Below, in pieces: positions 1 to 8,518 of a DNA stretch of 64,000 nt. A program made the translations under genes and the position numbers. The stretch comes from Pseudomonas sp. R76 (lineage in GTDB: Bacteria; Pseudomonadota; Gammaproteobacteria; Pseudomonadales; Pseudomonadaceae): assembly GCF_009834565.1 (NCBI RefSeq), contig NZ_CP019428.1, forward strand, positions 744,001-808,000. The letters are read 5' to 3'. A model generated the notes under the pieces. The model was given only the letters and a program-made list of their open reading frames with translations. It did not search any database and had not been told where the DNA came from. Position 1 is the first letter of the stretch; every line of letters starts with the position of its first letter.

Positions 1-780
1 CGCCACCACCGGCACGTCGGTGGCTTTCAAGCCCTGGTTGGCCAGCTCTTTGTAGAACGGCACGTTGGAGTCGCCGTTCACGGTGGAGATCACCGCGGTC
101 TTGCCGCCGGCCGAGAATTTTTTGATGTTGGCCACAATGGTCTGGTAATCGGCGTGGCCGAACGGGGTGTAGACCTCTTCGATGTCTTTATCCGCTACAC
201 CTTTGGAGTGCAGGAACGAACGCAAAATCTTGTTGGTGGTGCGCGGGTACACGTAGTCGGTGCCGAGCAGGAAGAAGCGCTTGGCGCCGCCGCCTTCTTC
301 GCTCATCAGGTATTCCACCGCCGGGATCGCCTGCTGGTTCGGCGCCGCACCGGTATAGAACACGTTCGGCGACATTTCTTCGCCTTCGTACTGCACCGGG
401 TAGAACAGCAAGCCGTTGAGTTCTTCAAACACCGGCAACACCGATTTACGCGACACCGAAGTCCAGCAGCCGAACACCACGGCAACCTTGTCCTGGGTCA
501 GCAACTGGCGGCCTTTTTCCGCGAACAGCGGCCAGTTCGACGCCGGGTCGACCACCACCGGTTCGAGCATCTTGCCGTTCACACCGCCTTTGGCGTTGAT
601 CTCGTCAATGGTCATCAACGCCATGTCTTTGAGCGAGGTCTCGGAGATCGCCATGGTCCCGGACAGCGAGTGCAGGATGCCGACCTTGATGGTCTCGGCG
701 GCCTGGACGGTCCAGGTCAACCCCATGGCGAGAATGGATGCCGACAAAGTAAAAGCCTTGATCAAGCTACGACGCTGCAT
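1..780 (-). CDS. urtA: Urea ABC transporter substrate-binding protein UrtA (partial, C-terminus outside window)
   Basis: This is the periplasmic binding protein of the urea/short-chain amide ABC importer (UrtABCDE). The first 260 residues are visible, out of roughly 420 usual for the family; the rest lies beyond the left edge. The N-terminus [20 protein letters not shown] is a signal peptide ending near VQAAE, followed by [16 protein letters not shown], which is typical of type I amide/urea binding proteins. Later segments such as [14 protein letters not shown] and [11 protein letters not shown] fit UrtA rather than a leucine-type binding protein. The ATG has GGAG eight bases upstream. A sigma-54 promoter sits about 50 bases upstream of the start codon, which agrees with nitrogen (NtrC) control. 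The remaining urt genes should lie to the left. Confidence 0.93.
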   Translation of the reverse strand, partial: MQRRSLIKAFTLSASILAMGLTWTVQAAETIKVGILHSLSGTMAISETSLKDMALMTIDEINAKGGVNGKMLEPVVVDPASNWPLFAEKGRQLLTQDKVAVVFGCWTSVSRKSVLPVFEELNGLLFYPVQYEGEEMSPNVFYTGAAPNQQAIPAVEYLMSEEGGGAKRFFLLGTDYVYPRTTNKILRSFLHSKGVADKDIEEVYTPFGHADYQTIVANIKKFSAGGKTAVISTVNGDSNVPFYKELANQGLKATDVPVVA

Positions 781-830
781 GGTGCGATCTCCGTAAACCG
801 ATTTTTTTGTGGGGCAGATACACAGGACTT

Positions 831-847
831 TGCAAAGGCTGTGCCTG
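831..847 (-). promoter_or_regulatory. Sigma-54 (-24/-12) promoter of urtA
   Basis: Read on the minus strand the site is GGCAC-AGCCT-TTGC. It has the invariant GG and GC exactly ten bases apart and matches most of the consensus TGGCAC-N5-TTGC. The -12 GC lies about 52 bases upstream of the urtA ATG, leaving a leader of about 40 bases. Nitrogen-limited, NtrC-dependent expression of urea transport is established for pseudomonads; its use here is inferred. An NtrC enhancer was not identified with confidence. Confidence 0.7.
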
Positions 848-1063
848 CGCGACTTAACACGCGTAATGGCGGGGGCCGGCCGATACCGACGGGGGAGATG
901 CGCACCAACTTGGCGCTGCGCTGAGCGTCGTGTGCACGCCAAGCCCTGAAAAAGGGCGCAGGCTTAGATATGCAGCGCAAGTGGTCGGCAAGGATGTTTC
1001 AGCATGAGGCCCTACGTGAGGCGCACCGACTGCGCCCGCGACCCTCTTGTCAGCGAGACACTT

Positions 1064-4000
1064 ATGGACATTACTCAAGCCCACCCCTCACACGACCTTG
1101 CCAAGTTACCGGCCCTGAGCCCGGCCTTTATCAGCGCCGACGACGCTGCGCATTGGGCACACGAGGCCATCGGTACACGGCGCGATGTCGAGTACGGTGG
1201 CGTTATTCTCAAGCGCGCCCATCGCTACTACGCCACCCACCCGGTGCCGGACCAGCGTAATAGTTTCGATCACCGGATCCTGTTGGCCCTGGACAGTCAA
1301 GGCAACTTCATCGCCCCCGCTGACTACAGCGCCGAGGCGTTCTACCACTCCCATCCGGCGGATGCGGCACAGATCCAAAGGATGTTTCCCTACTTCACGA
1401 CCGACCAAGTCGTGGTGTTCAACAATTTCTACTCCATGCCGGACCAGCTCTTCAGCTTCAGAAACAGAGCATTCGCCAAGACCCACTATTTCTCCGGGCC
1501 GGATAACGTGCTGCTCAAATATGTCAGCAGTGGCTCGGCGGCGGAAAATACCTTCGCCCAGCAAGTGCGCGATGGCACGCTTGAGGCCAAAAGTGATTTC
1601 GAGAACCCGATCTGGAACCTGGCGCAGATCGGTGAACTGTGGGTGCTGATTGCGAACAAGGTGTGGGGCGGCGTGCGCGGCCGGGTGAAAACAGGCTGGC
1701 GAATCAACACGCCTGTGACCAGCAGCAGTACTGCACAACAACCCTTTTTCACCTCGGTGTTCCCAACGGCGGATACGGCCGTTTTGGGTGCGCTTTCGGC
1801 TGCTGGCTCGCCCACTGCAGGCGCCATAGGCTTTGTCCTCAAGCACACCCGTGAAGACGCCTTTGTGGCGACGCTGGCAGTGCCCACGCGTCAGCCGCTG
1901 TTTTCGCCAAACGAAGTGTTCCCAAAACGCGCCGACGGCAAACTTCGATTGCCTTCCAACTTCCGATTGGAGGCTATTTACTTCAATAGCTGGTACGAGA
2001 AGAACGAAGTCGCAGCGCGGGAAACCTGGCTGGCGAGCACCTTCTTTACCCCTGCACAGGTGGTGGCCGCGACCCGTCAGGCGCGGGCCACCCTGGGCAT
2101 TCAGGACCCGGCGCGCGGGTTACGCCTGTACATGCACGCTTCAGACGGCGCCCTGTTGGCCTTCAAAGTGCCCGAGGCCACGGCCACAACTGAGCTGGTC
2201 AGGCAAAAAAACGAGGGTGAACTTGACGATAACGGCGCACAGGCGGCCATGGTCGACGGCACGCTGAGCCCTCGGGATTATGTGCGCAGGGTCATTGCCC
2301 AGACCGATCTGTCGGTGGTTCAGGCCGGAGGCTTATGGCGCACGGTGGGCATGTTGGATAACCGCTCCAACCTGCTGATGTCGTTTTACAAGGCCACCTT
2401 GAGCCGTTCGTTTCTCTCTGCACGGGATGCGGCCGTGTATGCCCACGAGCAAATTGGCAACTGGCGAGCCCGCAGCTACGGCGGTTATATCCTCAAGGAC
2501 GCAGACGGTCGTTTTGTCATCACCGAACCCATCGCCAGTGTGGCCAACCCGTTTGCCTTCACGCTGTTCTTTCCGTTCGACAACCAGGGGCCGCTGATCC
2601 CGCCGGAACCCTATGTGTTGCACGGGCGCTACTGCTCCCACACCGCCCTGTCGATGGCCGACCCGGCCCGGGTTGCACAGCGTGGCTGGACGCGGGATGA
2701 GGCGCAGATCATCCAGCAAGGGTTTTCCGACGCTGAAATGTACTCGATCATCACGGCCGGCCGGGTGGCGTACCTGTCGGGCGCGCAGGATTGCCTGTTG
2801 GAGTACACCCCAAACCATTCGTCCCATGAAGAGGTGCTGCTGGGTAATATCGGCCCGGAAGTCGGCAGCAGCAGCCTGGGCAAGCGCCTTGAAAACGGGC
2901 AGGTCCGGCCCGCCGACTGGGTCCGGCGCGTGGCCGAAGCCGGGGATTTCAAGATCATCCAGGGCAACCCATTGTGGGGGCCGCGCTCGGTGATCTACGA
3001 AGACTGGACGCCCAGCTACAACTACACGCCACGGTCCGGCCCGCCCGACTACGCCACCTACGGCGCCGTGTTCAACAGTGCCGATGCGGCTGCGCGTAAT
3101 CTGCACGGGCGAGTGCATGGGCGAAACTTTGCCGAGCAGGCCTGCTTTGCCTTCATTCTCAAGCACAAGGACCAGGAGCAGTACATTGCCAGCGAAGTCG
3201 TGGGCGTGGCGGGGCGGCAAAAGTTGTTCAATCTCAACAGCCTGTTTGAGCGCACCGCCGATGACAGCTACCGCCTGCCTGACGGTTTTGTGTTGTATGG
3301 GCTGTTCCGTTCGCAGCAATGGTCGCCAACCGGGCTGAATGCCTCGATCGCGTGGCTGACGCTGTTTTTTGTCACGCCCGATGTGTTGTACGCGGCCCTC
3401 TACGCGGCTAATCGGCAGGGCATGAACAACCTGTCGATTTACTTCTCAACCCTGGATGGCGCGCTGCTGCGGTATGTGCCTGCGCCGATGGACGTGAGAA
3501 GTGCGGGCCTGGCCGACAGGTCGCTGATTCAGGCACAGGAGCAGTTGAACTCCGGTCAGAAAACCCCTGCGGAGTTTGTCCGGGAGTGGGCCGTGAAGGG
3601 CGGGCTGCACGTGGTTCGCACCAGCCAGTGCTGGGACAAAAACGGGCTGGTCGACAACAACTGGAGCAACTATGCGACGTTGTCTCCGCGCCGGTTAAGC
3701 CCGGCTTTCGCCAACCTCGATGACGCGGCCCGCTATGCCGCCGCCATGATCAGCAACGGCTGGCAGCGGGGGTATGGCGGGGTAATCCTGCGGTTACCCA
3801 ACGGGTTGTTTGCTGCGACTGAGCCGCTGGCACTTCCGATGCAGGGGTTTGCGCTGAACTGGATTTACCCGGACCAGGCGGTTGCGGTAGGGCTGTACCC
3901 CGGAGGCAGTGCGATGGTGGCGCGCTATCGGTCGTTGTTGGATCAAGAGGTCCCGTTGCTGCTGTCCGCCGAGCAGAAAGCCTTGTACAAAACCATGCTG

Positions 4001-5638
4001 CCGAGCGCGGTATTGTCGAGCCTGTTGCACCGCCAGGACCCAATCAAACTGGAGTATGTGTTCGGCGCCACGGGTTCGATCCTCAGCTACCAACTGTCGG
4101 ACTCTGCCGAGGAAGTGCTGCTCAAGCAGCGCCTGACGCCACTGAGCCCGGTCAAGCTGGACTTCAGCGACAACCCTGTCGAAGAGCAGCTGCGCAGCGG
4201 GGCGCTCTCGCCACAGGCGTTCATCAATGAGACGGCGAAGGCCGGTGAACTGCGTGTGGTGAAGGGCGACAGCGTATGGGGCGAACCCAGGAAGATAACT
4301 CCGGGTTTTGTGCCGTATCAAACGCGACCCCAGCCTGGGGATATTCGCCAGGTATTCGCCGACGCGCCTTGCGGCCCGATCTTCACCCAGGCGTATGACG
4401 CCGTTCGTTATGCCCAGCGCCAGTGCGCGCCGCAAACCGATGTGGCGTTCGGTTATGTACTCAAGTCAGTGAACAAGCCGCTGTACATGACGACGCTGGC
4501 GTTGGTCAGGGAAAACCTGGCCGACTTCAAGCAGGTTTTTCTCGACGGCCAGTTGCCCCAGGGGTATGTGCTCGATGGCCTGTATCTGTGTGCTTCGACG
4601 ACTGCCGTCGCCCCGGCCGATGATGAAATGGCATACAGTTTTTTCCCGCCTCACTACATCGCCAAGGCCCTGCAATTCACCCTGTATGCGCGCAACGGTG
4701 GTGTGCTGCCGCTGTATTTGTTGTGCGGCGACGGCGCGTTGCTCAAGTACGTGTTTCCCAAGACTTCGCCACTCTACCCATGGACGAGCGCGGACTACCG
4801 CCTGCAATTACTCGAAGGCTCGCTGAAGGTCCAAGACTATGTGCGCCGCCTCGCCGGGGTGGGTGAACTGGACATTCGCAGCACCAGTGAAGTTTGGGGC
4901 AGGAAAGAGCGGGTCACGGCCGATTGGGTGCCGAAAAGAACGCCCCACCCGTTTGCCGACGACCCGCATGTTCATTCCTACTGCGGGCCGGTGTTTTATT
5001 ACCCCGATGACGCAGCCCGCTATGCCCAACGGCTGGTGGCGCCCTACAAGACCAAGCAGTATGTGGGCGCGGTACTGGTTCCGGGGCAAACGCCGGGGTA
5101 TGTGGCGATCGAGCCGGTGGAAGATCAGGGCACCGGCGCTGCACGCAGCCTGGAACGGTTGTTCCGGGTTGATCATCCAGGCCTCGACGTGCCGCCGGGC
5201 AACGTGTTGAGCACCTATAAAATTGCCGCCGTGCAGGCGTTCTACAAGGCGATACAGTCGACGTCCAGCTATGCGCAGATTGATAAGGATCTGCTGGAAA
5301 ACTTCGTCTCCAAGGATGATCTGCGCGACTACCTGGCGCTGGTCAAAAGGAATGCGCCCGATGCCAAGAGTTGTTACCTGTCCTGCCGGGGTGGGGCGAT
5401 GCTCAAGTATGTGCCGGCGTTTAACGCAGCTGAAACGGAGCTGCTGGAGGCGGGGGGCGCGCCGGACCCGAGTGTGTTGGTCAGTCGATTGCGCAGCCAG
5501 GGCAGTTTGTCGGTGCAGGTCCCCGACGCCTTCTGGTCGCGTCCGGGCTTGCTGGCTGAAGAGTGGAGCGTCAGTGAGTTGCAGGCAGAACCGGAAGCCG
5601 ACGAGTTCTGGTACGCACGGGCAAAAGATGAACTATGA
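1064..5638 (+). CDS. Giant protein of seven JAB-like (DUF4329-type) repeats, function unknown
   Basis: The protein has about 1524 residues from ATG 1064. An ATG at 1004 is also open and has AAGGA nine bases upstream, but the 20 extra residues look unlike protein, so the start is uncertain. There is no signal peptide or membrane segment. Seven units of about 215 residues begin near 1115, 1746, 2398, 3053, 3698, 4372 and 4982. Each unit has an opening like LSPAF-ADDAARYA, a strand like YGGVILK, a phrase like GALLKYVP, and a closing phrase like YVRRVA-GELRVV-VWG. Units 1, 3 and 5 resemble each other, as do 2, 4, 6 and 7. Only unit 1 keeps a JAMM-like HSHP (codons 1346-1357); unit 3 has CSHT and the others have lost it. 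DUF4329 membership is from memory. A polymorphic-toxin or immunity link is possible but not shown. The stop codon lies two bases from that of the convergent permease gene. Confidence 0.75.
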   Translation: MDITQAHPSHDLAKLPALSPAFISADDAAHWAHEAIGTRRDVEYGGVILKRAHRYYATHPVPDQRNSFDHRILLALDSQGNFIAPADYSAEAFYHSHPADAAQIQRMFPYFTTDQVVVFNNFYSMPDQLFSFRNRAFAKTHYFSGPDNVLLKYVSSGSAAENTFAQQVRDGTLEAKSDFENPIWNLAQIGELWVLIANKVWGGVRGRVKTGWRINTPVTSSSTAQQPFFTSVFPTADTAVLGALSAAGSPTAGAIGFVLKHTREDAFVATLAVPTRQPLFSPNEVFPKRADGKLRLPSNFRLEAIYFNSWYEKNEVAARETWLASTFFTPAQVVAATRQARATLGIQDPARGLRLYMHASDGALLAFKVPEATATTELVRQKNEGELDDNGAQAAMVDGTLSPRDYVRRVIAQTDLSVVQAGGLWRTVGMLDNRSNLLMSFYKATLSRSFLSARDAAVYAHEQIGNWRARSYGGYILKDADGRFVITEPIASVANPFAFTLFFPFDNQGPLIPPEPYVLHGRYCSHTALSMADPARVAQRGWTRDEAQIIQQGFSDAEMYSIITAGRVAYLSGAQDCLLEYTPNHSSHEEVLLGNIGPEVGSSSLGKRLENGQVRPADWVRRVAEAGDFKIIQGNPLWGPRSVIYEDWTPSYNYTPRSGPPDYATYGAVFNSADAAARNLHGRVHGRNFAEQACFAFILKHKDQEQYIASEVVGVAGRQKLFNLNSLFERTADDSYRLPDGFVLYGLFRSQQWSPTGLNASIAWLTLFFVTPDVLYAALYAANRQGMNNLSIYFSTLDGALLRYVPAPMDVRSAGLADRSLIQAQEQLNSGQKTPAEFVREWAVKGGLHVVRTSQCWDKNGLVDNNWSNYATLSPRRLSPAFANLDDAARYAAAMISNGWQRGYGGVILRLPNGLFAATEPLALPMQGFALNWIYPDQAVAVGLYPGGSAMVARYRSLLDQEVPLLLSAEQKALYKTMLPSAVLSSLLHRQDPIKLEYVFGATGSILSYQLSDSAEEVLLKQRLTPLSPVKLDFSDNPVEEQLRSGALSPQAFINETAKAGELRVVKGDSVWGEPRKITPGFVPYQTRPQPGDIRQVFADAPCGPIFTQAYDAVRYAQRQCAPQTDVAFGYVLKSVNKPLYMTTLALVRENLADFKQVFLDGQLPQGYVLDGLYLCASTTAVAPADDEMAYSFFPPHYIAKALQFTLYARNGGVLPLYLLCGDGALLKYVFPKTSPLYPWTSADYRLQLLEGSLKVQDYVRRLAGVGELDIRSTSEVWGRKERVTADWVPKRTPHPFADDPHVHSYCGPVFYYPDDAARYAQRLVAPYKTKQYVGAVLVPGQTPGYVAIEPVEDQGTGAARSLERLFRVDHPGLDVPPGNVLSTYKIAAVQAFYKAIQSTSSYAQIDKDLLENFVSKDDLRDYLALVKRNAPDAKSCYLSCRGGAMLKYVPAFNAAETELLEAGGAPDPSVLVSRLRSQGSLSVQVPDAFWSRPGLLAEEWSVSELQAEPEADEFWYARAKDEL

Positions 5639-5640
5639 CC

Positions 5641-6651
5641 TCAGCGCTTGCGCATCAGGCCGATAAAAAACAACCCGCCAATCGCCGCCGTCGCCACGCC
5701 AATGGGCAGGTCTTCGGGGGCGATCAGGGTGCGTGCGGCGACGTCGACCCACACCAGGAACGCACTGCCCAGCAGCACGCACACGGGCAGTAACCGTCGA
5801 TGCTCGGCACCGACCAAACGCCGGGCAATGTGCGGCACCATCAACCCGACAAAACCGATGGAGCCGCTGATCGACACCAGCACGCCGGTCATCAGCGACG
5901 CCACCAGGAACACCTTGAGCCGCACGTTGCGCGCGTTCAGGCCCAGGGTCACGGCGGTCTGCTCGCCGGCCATCAACGCATTCAGCGGCCGCGCCATGCC
6001 CAGCAGCAACAGCAATCCCAGCAGCACGGTCGCGGCGGGGATCGCCAGCAGCTCCCAGCGGGCGAGGCCCAGGCCGCCGAGCATCCAGAACATCACCGCC
6101 GACGCGGCGCGGTGGTCGCCCATGAACAGCAGCAAATTGGCCACCGCCATCATCACGAACGACACCGCCACGCCGCACAGCAGCAGGCGATCACTTTCCA
6201 GGCGACCGTTGCGACTGGCCACGGCCAGCACCACCAGCATGCTCAGCAGCGCACCGATAAACGCAGCGATGGGCAGGGTCAGCAGGCCGATGATTTCACC
6301 CACATGCAGCACCACGATCACCGCGCCAAGCGTGGCGCCGGAGGTAACCCCGAGCAGGTGCGGGTCGGCCAGCGGGTTGCGCGTTACTGCCTGCAACACC
6401 GCGCCAATCAACGCCAGCCCGGCGCCCACCAGCGCGCCGAGCAACATGCGCGGCACGCGGATCAGCCACACGATATGTTCCTGGCCGGTGCTCCAGTTCA
6501 CCTCACCGATACCGAACGCCTTGTTCAGCAAAATCCGCCACACCACGTCCACCGGCACCCGCGCCGAGCCGAACCCCAGCGAGATCACGCAAGAGACCAG
6601 CAACAACGCGCCAAGCGCGACCAGCAACAAGGCGTAGCGCCGGGTAATCAT
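5641..6651 (-). CDS. FecCD/BtuC-family metallophore ABC transporter permease
   Basis: This 336-residue inner-membrane permease belongs to the iron-siderophore/cobalamin type. About ten hydrophobic segments start with LLLVALGALLLVSCVISLGFG. Family signatures are visible: RVPRMLLGALVGAGLALIGA and the ADPHLLGVTSGATLGA stretch near residues 85-105, and GFVGLMVPHIARRLVG near residue 270, the conserved segment that contacts the ATPase. Its ATG overlaps the stop of the upstream binding-protein gene by four bases, so it is the last gene of the receptor-ATPase-binding protein-permease operon. The substrate is not readable from sequence. By resemblance to PA2911-PA2914 and the Zur-like box ahead of the operon, a zinc-related chelate is the best guess. 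Confidence 0.9.
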   Translation of the reverse strand: MITRRYALLLVALGALLLVSCVISLGFGSARVPVDVVWRILLNKAFGIGEVNWSTGQEHIVWLIRVPRMLLGALVGAGLALIGAVLQAVTRNPLADPHLLGVTSGATLGAVIVVLHVGEIIGLLTLPIAAFIGALLSMLVVLAVASRNGRLESDRLLLCGVAVSFVMMAVANLLLFMGDHRAASAVMFWMLGGLGLARWELLAIPAATVLLGLLLLLGMARPLNALMAGEQTAVTLGLNARNVRLKVFLVASLMTGVLVSISGSIGFVGLMVPHIARRLVGAEHRRLLPVCVLLGSAFLVWVDVAARTLIAPEDLPIGVATAAIGGLFFIGLMRKR

Positions 6652-7595
6652 TCGCCGTGAAACCCCTTGGCCAGGGCTTCCACCGCCAGCACATTATCGA
6701 TGCCCGGCGTGGCCTGCACATACGGGATCACGATAAACCGCTGGTTCTTGATGGCGTCCACCGATTGCAGGGCCGGGTTGTTGAGCAGGAACTGCTGTTT
6801 TTGCTCTGCGGTGACTTCGCTGTAGTCGACGATCACGATCACCTGCGGGTTGCGCTCCACCACGGTCTCCCAGTTGACGCGGGTCCAGCTGGCGTCGATG
6901 TCATCGAGAATGTTGCGCCCACCGGCCGCGTCGATCAGCGCCTGCGGCATGCCCAGGCGGCCGGTGGTCATGGCGCGGTCTTCACCGCTGTCGTAGAGAA
7001 ACACGCGCGGCTTGTCGGCGGGCAGGTCCTTTTGCACCTCGGCGACTTGCGCCTGCATCTGCGCGATCAAGGCATTGGCGCGGTCCTGCACGTCGAAGAT
7101 CTTGCCCAGGTTGCGCAGGTCGTTATAGGTGTCTTCCAGGGTTGCGGGCGGGCGCTTCATCACAAACGCACACGACTCGGTCAGCTCGTACACGTTGATG
7201 CCCAAGGGTTGCAGGGTTTGCGGCGTCAGGTCGCCGCCCACGCGCATGCCGTAGTCCCAGCCGGCGAAGAAAAAATCCACGCTGGCGTTGAGCAAGGTTT
7301 CCACTGACGGGTACTTGCTGGCCAGTTCCGGCAGGCCGTCGAGCAGGTGGGCCATTTGCGGGGTCACTGACTTCCAGCCGGTCACGCCGCTGTAGCCGGC
7401 CATATGCGACTTGAGCCCCAGGGCGAGCATCATCTGGGTCATGTTGATGTCGTGGCTGACCGCGTGTTTCGGCGCCTCCTGGAAGGTCACGTCGCGGTTG
7501 CAACTTTTGATGGTCACCGGGTAATGGGTCGCGTCCGCGAAGGCTTGAGCGGTGCCGAACGACAGGGCGAGAGACAGCAGGGCGCGCAGGATCAT
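6648..7595 (-). CDS. Periplasmic metallophore-binding protein of ABC transporter
   Basis: This is a 315-residue binding protein of the helical-backbone (BtuF/FepB-like) class. The reading frame is open a further 54 codons upstream, but translation from ATG 7595 gives a clean signal peptide (MILRALLSLALSFGTAQAFA) and that ATG overlaps the stop of the ATPase gene (ATGA), so this start is chosen. The mature protein begins with THYPVTIKSC; the central part has SHDINMTQMMLALGL and later PRVFLYDSGEDRAMTTGR, as in class III binding proteins. It would deliver the ligand released by the TonB receptor to the downstream permease. The ligand is unknown. Confidence 0.88.
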   Translation of the reverse strand: MILRALLSLALSFGTAQAFADATHYPVTIKSCNRDVTFQEAPKHAVSHDINMTQMMLALGLKSHMAGYSGVTGWKSVTPQMAHLLDGLPELASKYPSVETLLNASVDFFFAGWDYGMRVGGDLTPQTLQPLGINVYELTESCAFVMKRPPATLEDTYNDLRNLGKIFDVQDRANALIAQMQAQVAEVQKDLPADKPRVFLYDSGEDRAMTTGRLGMPQALIDAAGGRNILDDIDASWTRVNWETVVERNPQVIVIVDYSEVTAEQKQQFLLNNPALQSVDAIKNQRFIVIPYVQATPGIDNVLAVEALAKGFHGE

Positions 7596-8380
7596 GGTTG
7601 GGTTATCCAGGTGATTCGGGGGTAGCCGGACAAGGGGTGCGTGTCGATCAGGGCTTCGACGCCAAACACGTCGCGCAGTAATTCGGTAGTCAGTACCTGG
7701 TGCGGTGTGCCGCTGGCGACGATGCGCCCGTGGTTGATCACGTACAGGCGATCGCAAAAAGCGGCGGCCAGGTTCAGGTCGTGGATGCTCGCCAGGGTGC
7801 CGATGTTCAAACGTTTGACCAGCCGCAACAGTTCCAGCTGATAGCGTGGGTCGAGGTGGTTGGTCGGCTCGTCGAGGATCAGCAAATGCGGTTGCTGGGC
7901 CAAGGCGCGGGCGAGAATCACCCGCTGCTTTTCGCCGCCGGAGAGGGTGGCAAAGGCATGGTCTTCGAAGCCCTGCATGCCCACCGACGCCAATGCCTCC
8001 TGGATCAGTTGCTGATCGTGCAGCGTGTCGCCATCGAACAAACCCTTGTGCGGCGTGCGGCCCATGGCGACCACTTCATCCACGCGCAAACCGAAGGCAT
8101 CGGGAAACTCCTGCAGCACCACGGCGATGCGTTGCGCGCACCACTTGGCGCTTTGCTTCCACACGTTCTGGTGGTCGAGCAGCACGTCGCCGTGCTCCGG
8201 TTTAGTGAAGCGATAGGCGCAGCGCAACAGGCTGGTCTTGCCACTGCCATTGGGGCCGATCAGCCCGACAAACTCCCCCGCAGCAACCTGCAGGCTGGCC
8301 TCACGCAGCTGGAACCGGTGATTGCAGTGGTCGTGGCCCGGTGGGGTCCAGCCAAGCTGGGTGAGGGTGAGTGAGGTCAT
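7592..8380 (-). CDS. ABC transporter ATP-binding protein (metallophore/cobalamin type)
   Basis: This 262-residue ATPase of the FepC/BtuD family carries Walker A (GPNGSGKTSLL near residue 45), a Q-loop, the ABC signature LSGGEKQRVILARAL, Walker B LLILDEPTNHLD and an H-loop histidine in LASIHDLNLA. An in-frame ATG lies seven codons upstream at 8401, but MTSLTL at 8380 has an AGAGAA ribosome-binding site at good spacing. It is coupled by an ATGA overlap to the binding-protein gene. A REP element separates it from the TonB receptor gene upstream on the same strand, so it may share that transcript. Confidence 0.92.
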   Translation of the reverse strand: MTSLTLTQLGWTPPGHDHCNHRFQLREASLQVAAGEFVGLIGPNGSGKTSLLRCAYRFTKPEHGDVLLDHQNVWKQSAKWCAQRIAVVLQEFPDAFGLRVDEVVAMGRTPHKGLFDGDTLHDQQLIQEALASVGMQGFEDHAFATLSGGEKQRVILARALAQQPHLLILDEPTNHLDPRYQLELLRLVKRLNIGTLASIHDLNLAAAFCDRLYVINHGRIVASGTPHQVLTTELLRDVFGVEALIDTHPLSGYPRITWITQP

Positions 8381-8410
8381 CGTTATTCTCTGGTTCAACA
8401 CAGTTCAACT

Positions 8411-8497
8411 GTGGGAGCTGGCTTGCCTGCGATAGCGGTTTGTCTGGCCCAGATGCACTGCCTGAACCACCGCTATCGCAGGCAAGCCAGCTCCCAC
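8411..8497. repeat. REP doublet (TGGCTTGCCTGCGA type)
   Basis: Two inverted arms face each other, GTGGGAGCTGGCTTGCC...GCGATAGCGGT and ACCGCTATCGC...GGCAAGCCAGCTCCCAC, around a centre of about 27 bases. This is the classic palindromic doublet of fluorescens-group genomes. It lies between the TonB receptor and ATPase genes and could act as a partial terminator or RNA stabiliser inside the operon. Confidence 0.93.
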
Positions 8498-8518
8498 ATT
8501 GGCGTGTGTGACATTCCG

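Noticed and set aside
1064..5638. Rhs/polymorphic toxin assignment for the repeat protein
   Set aside because: No YD repeats, no PAAR or VgrG-like domain, no secretion signal and no immunity-like neighbour; only the JAB-like resemblance remains.
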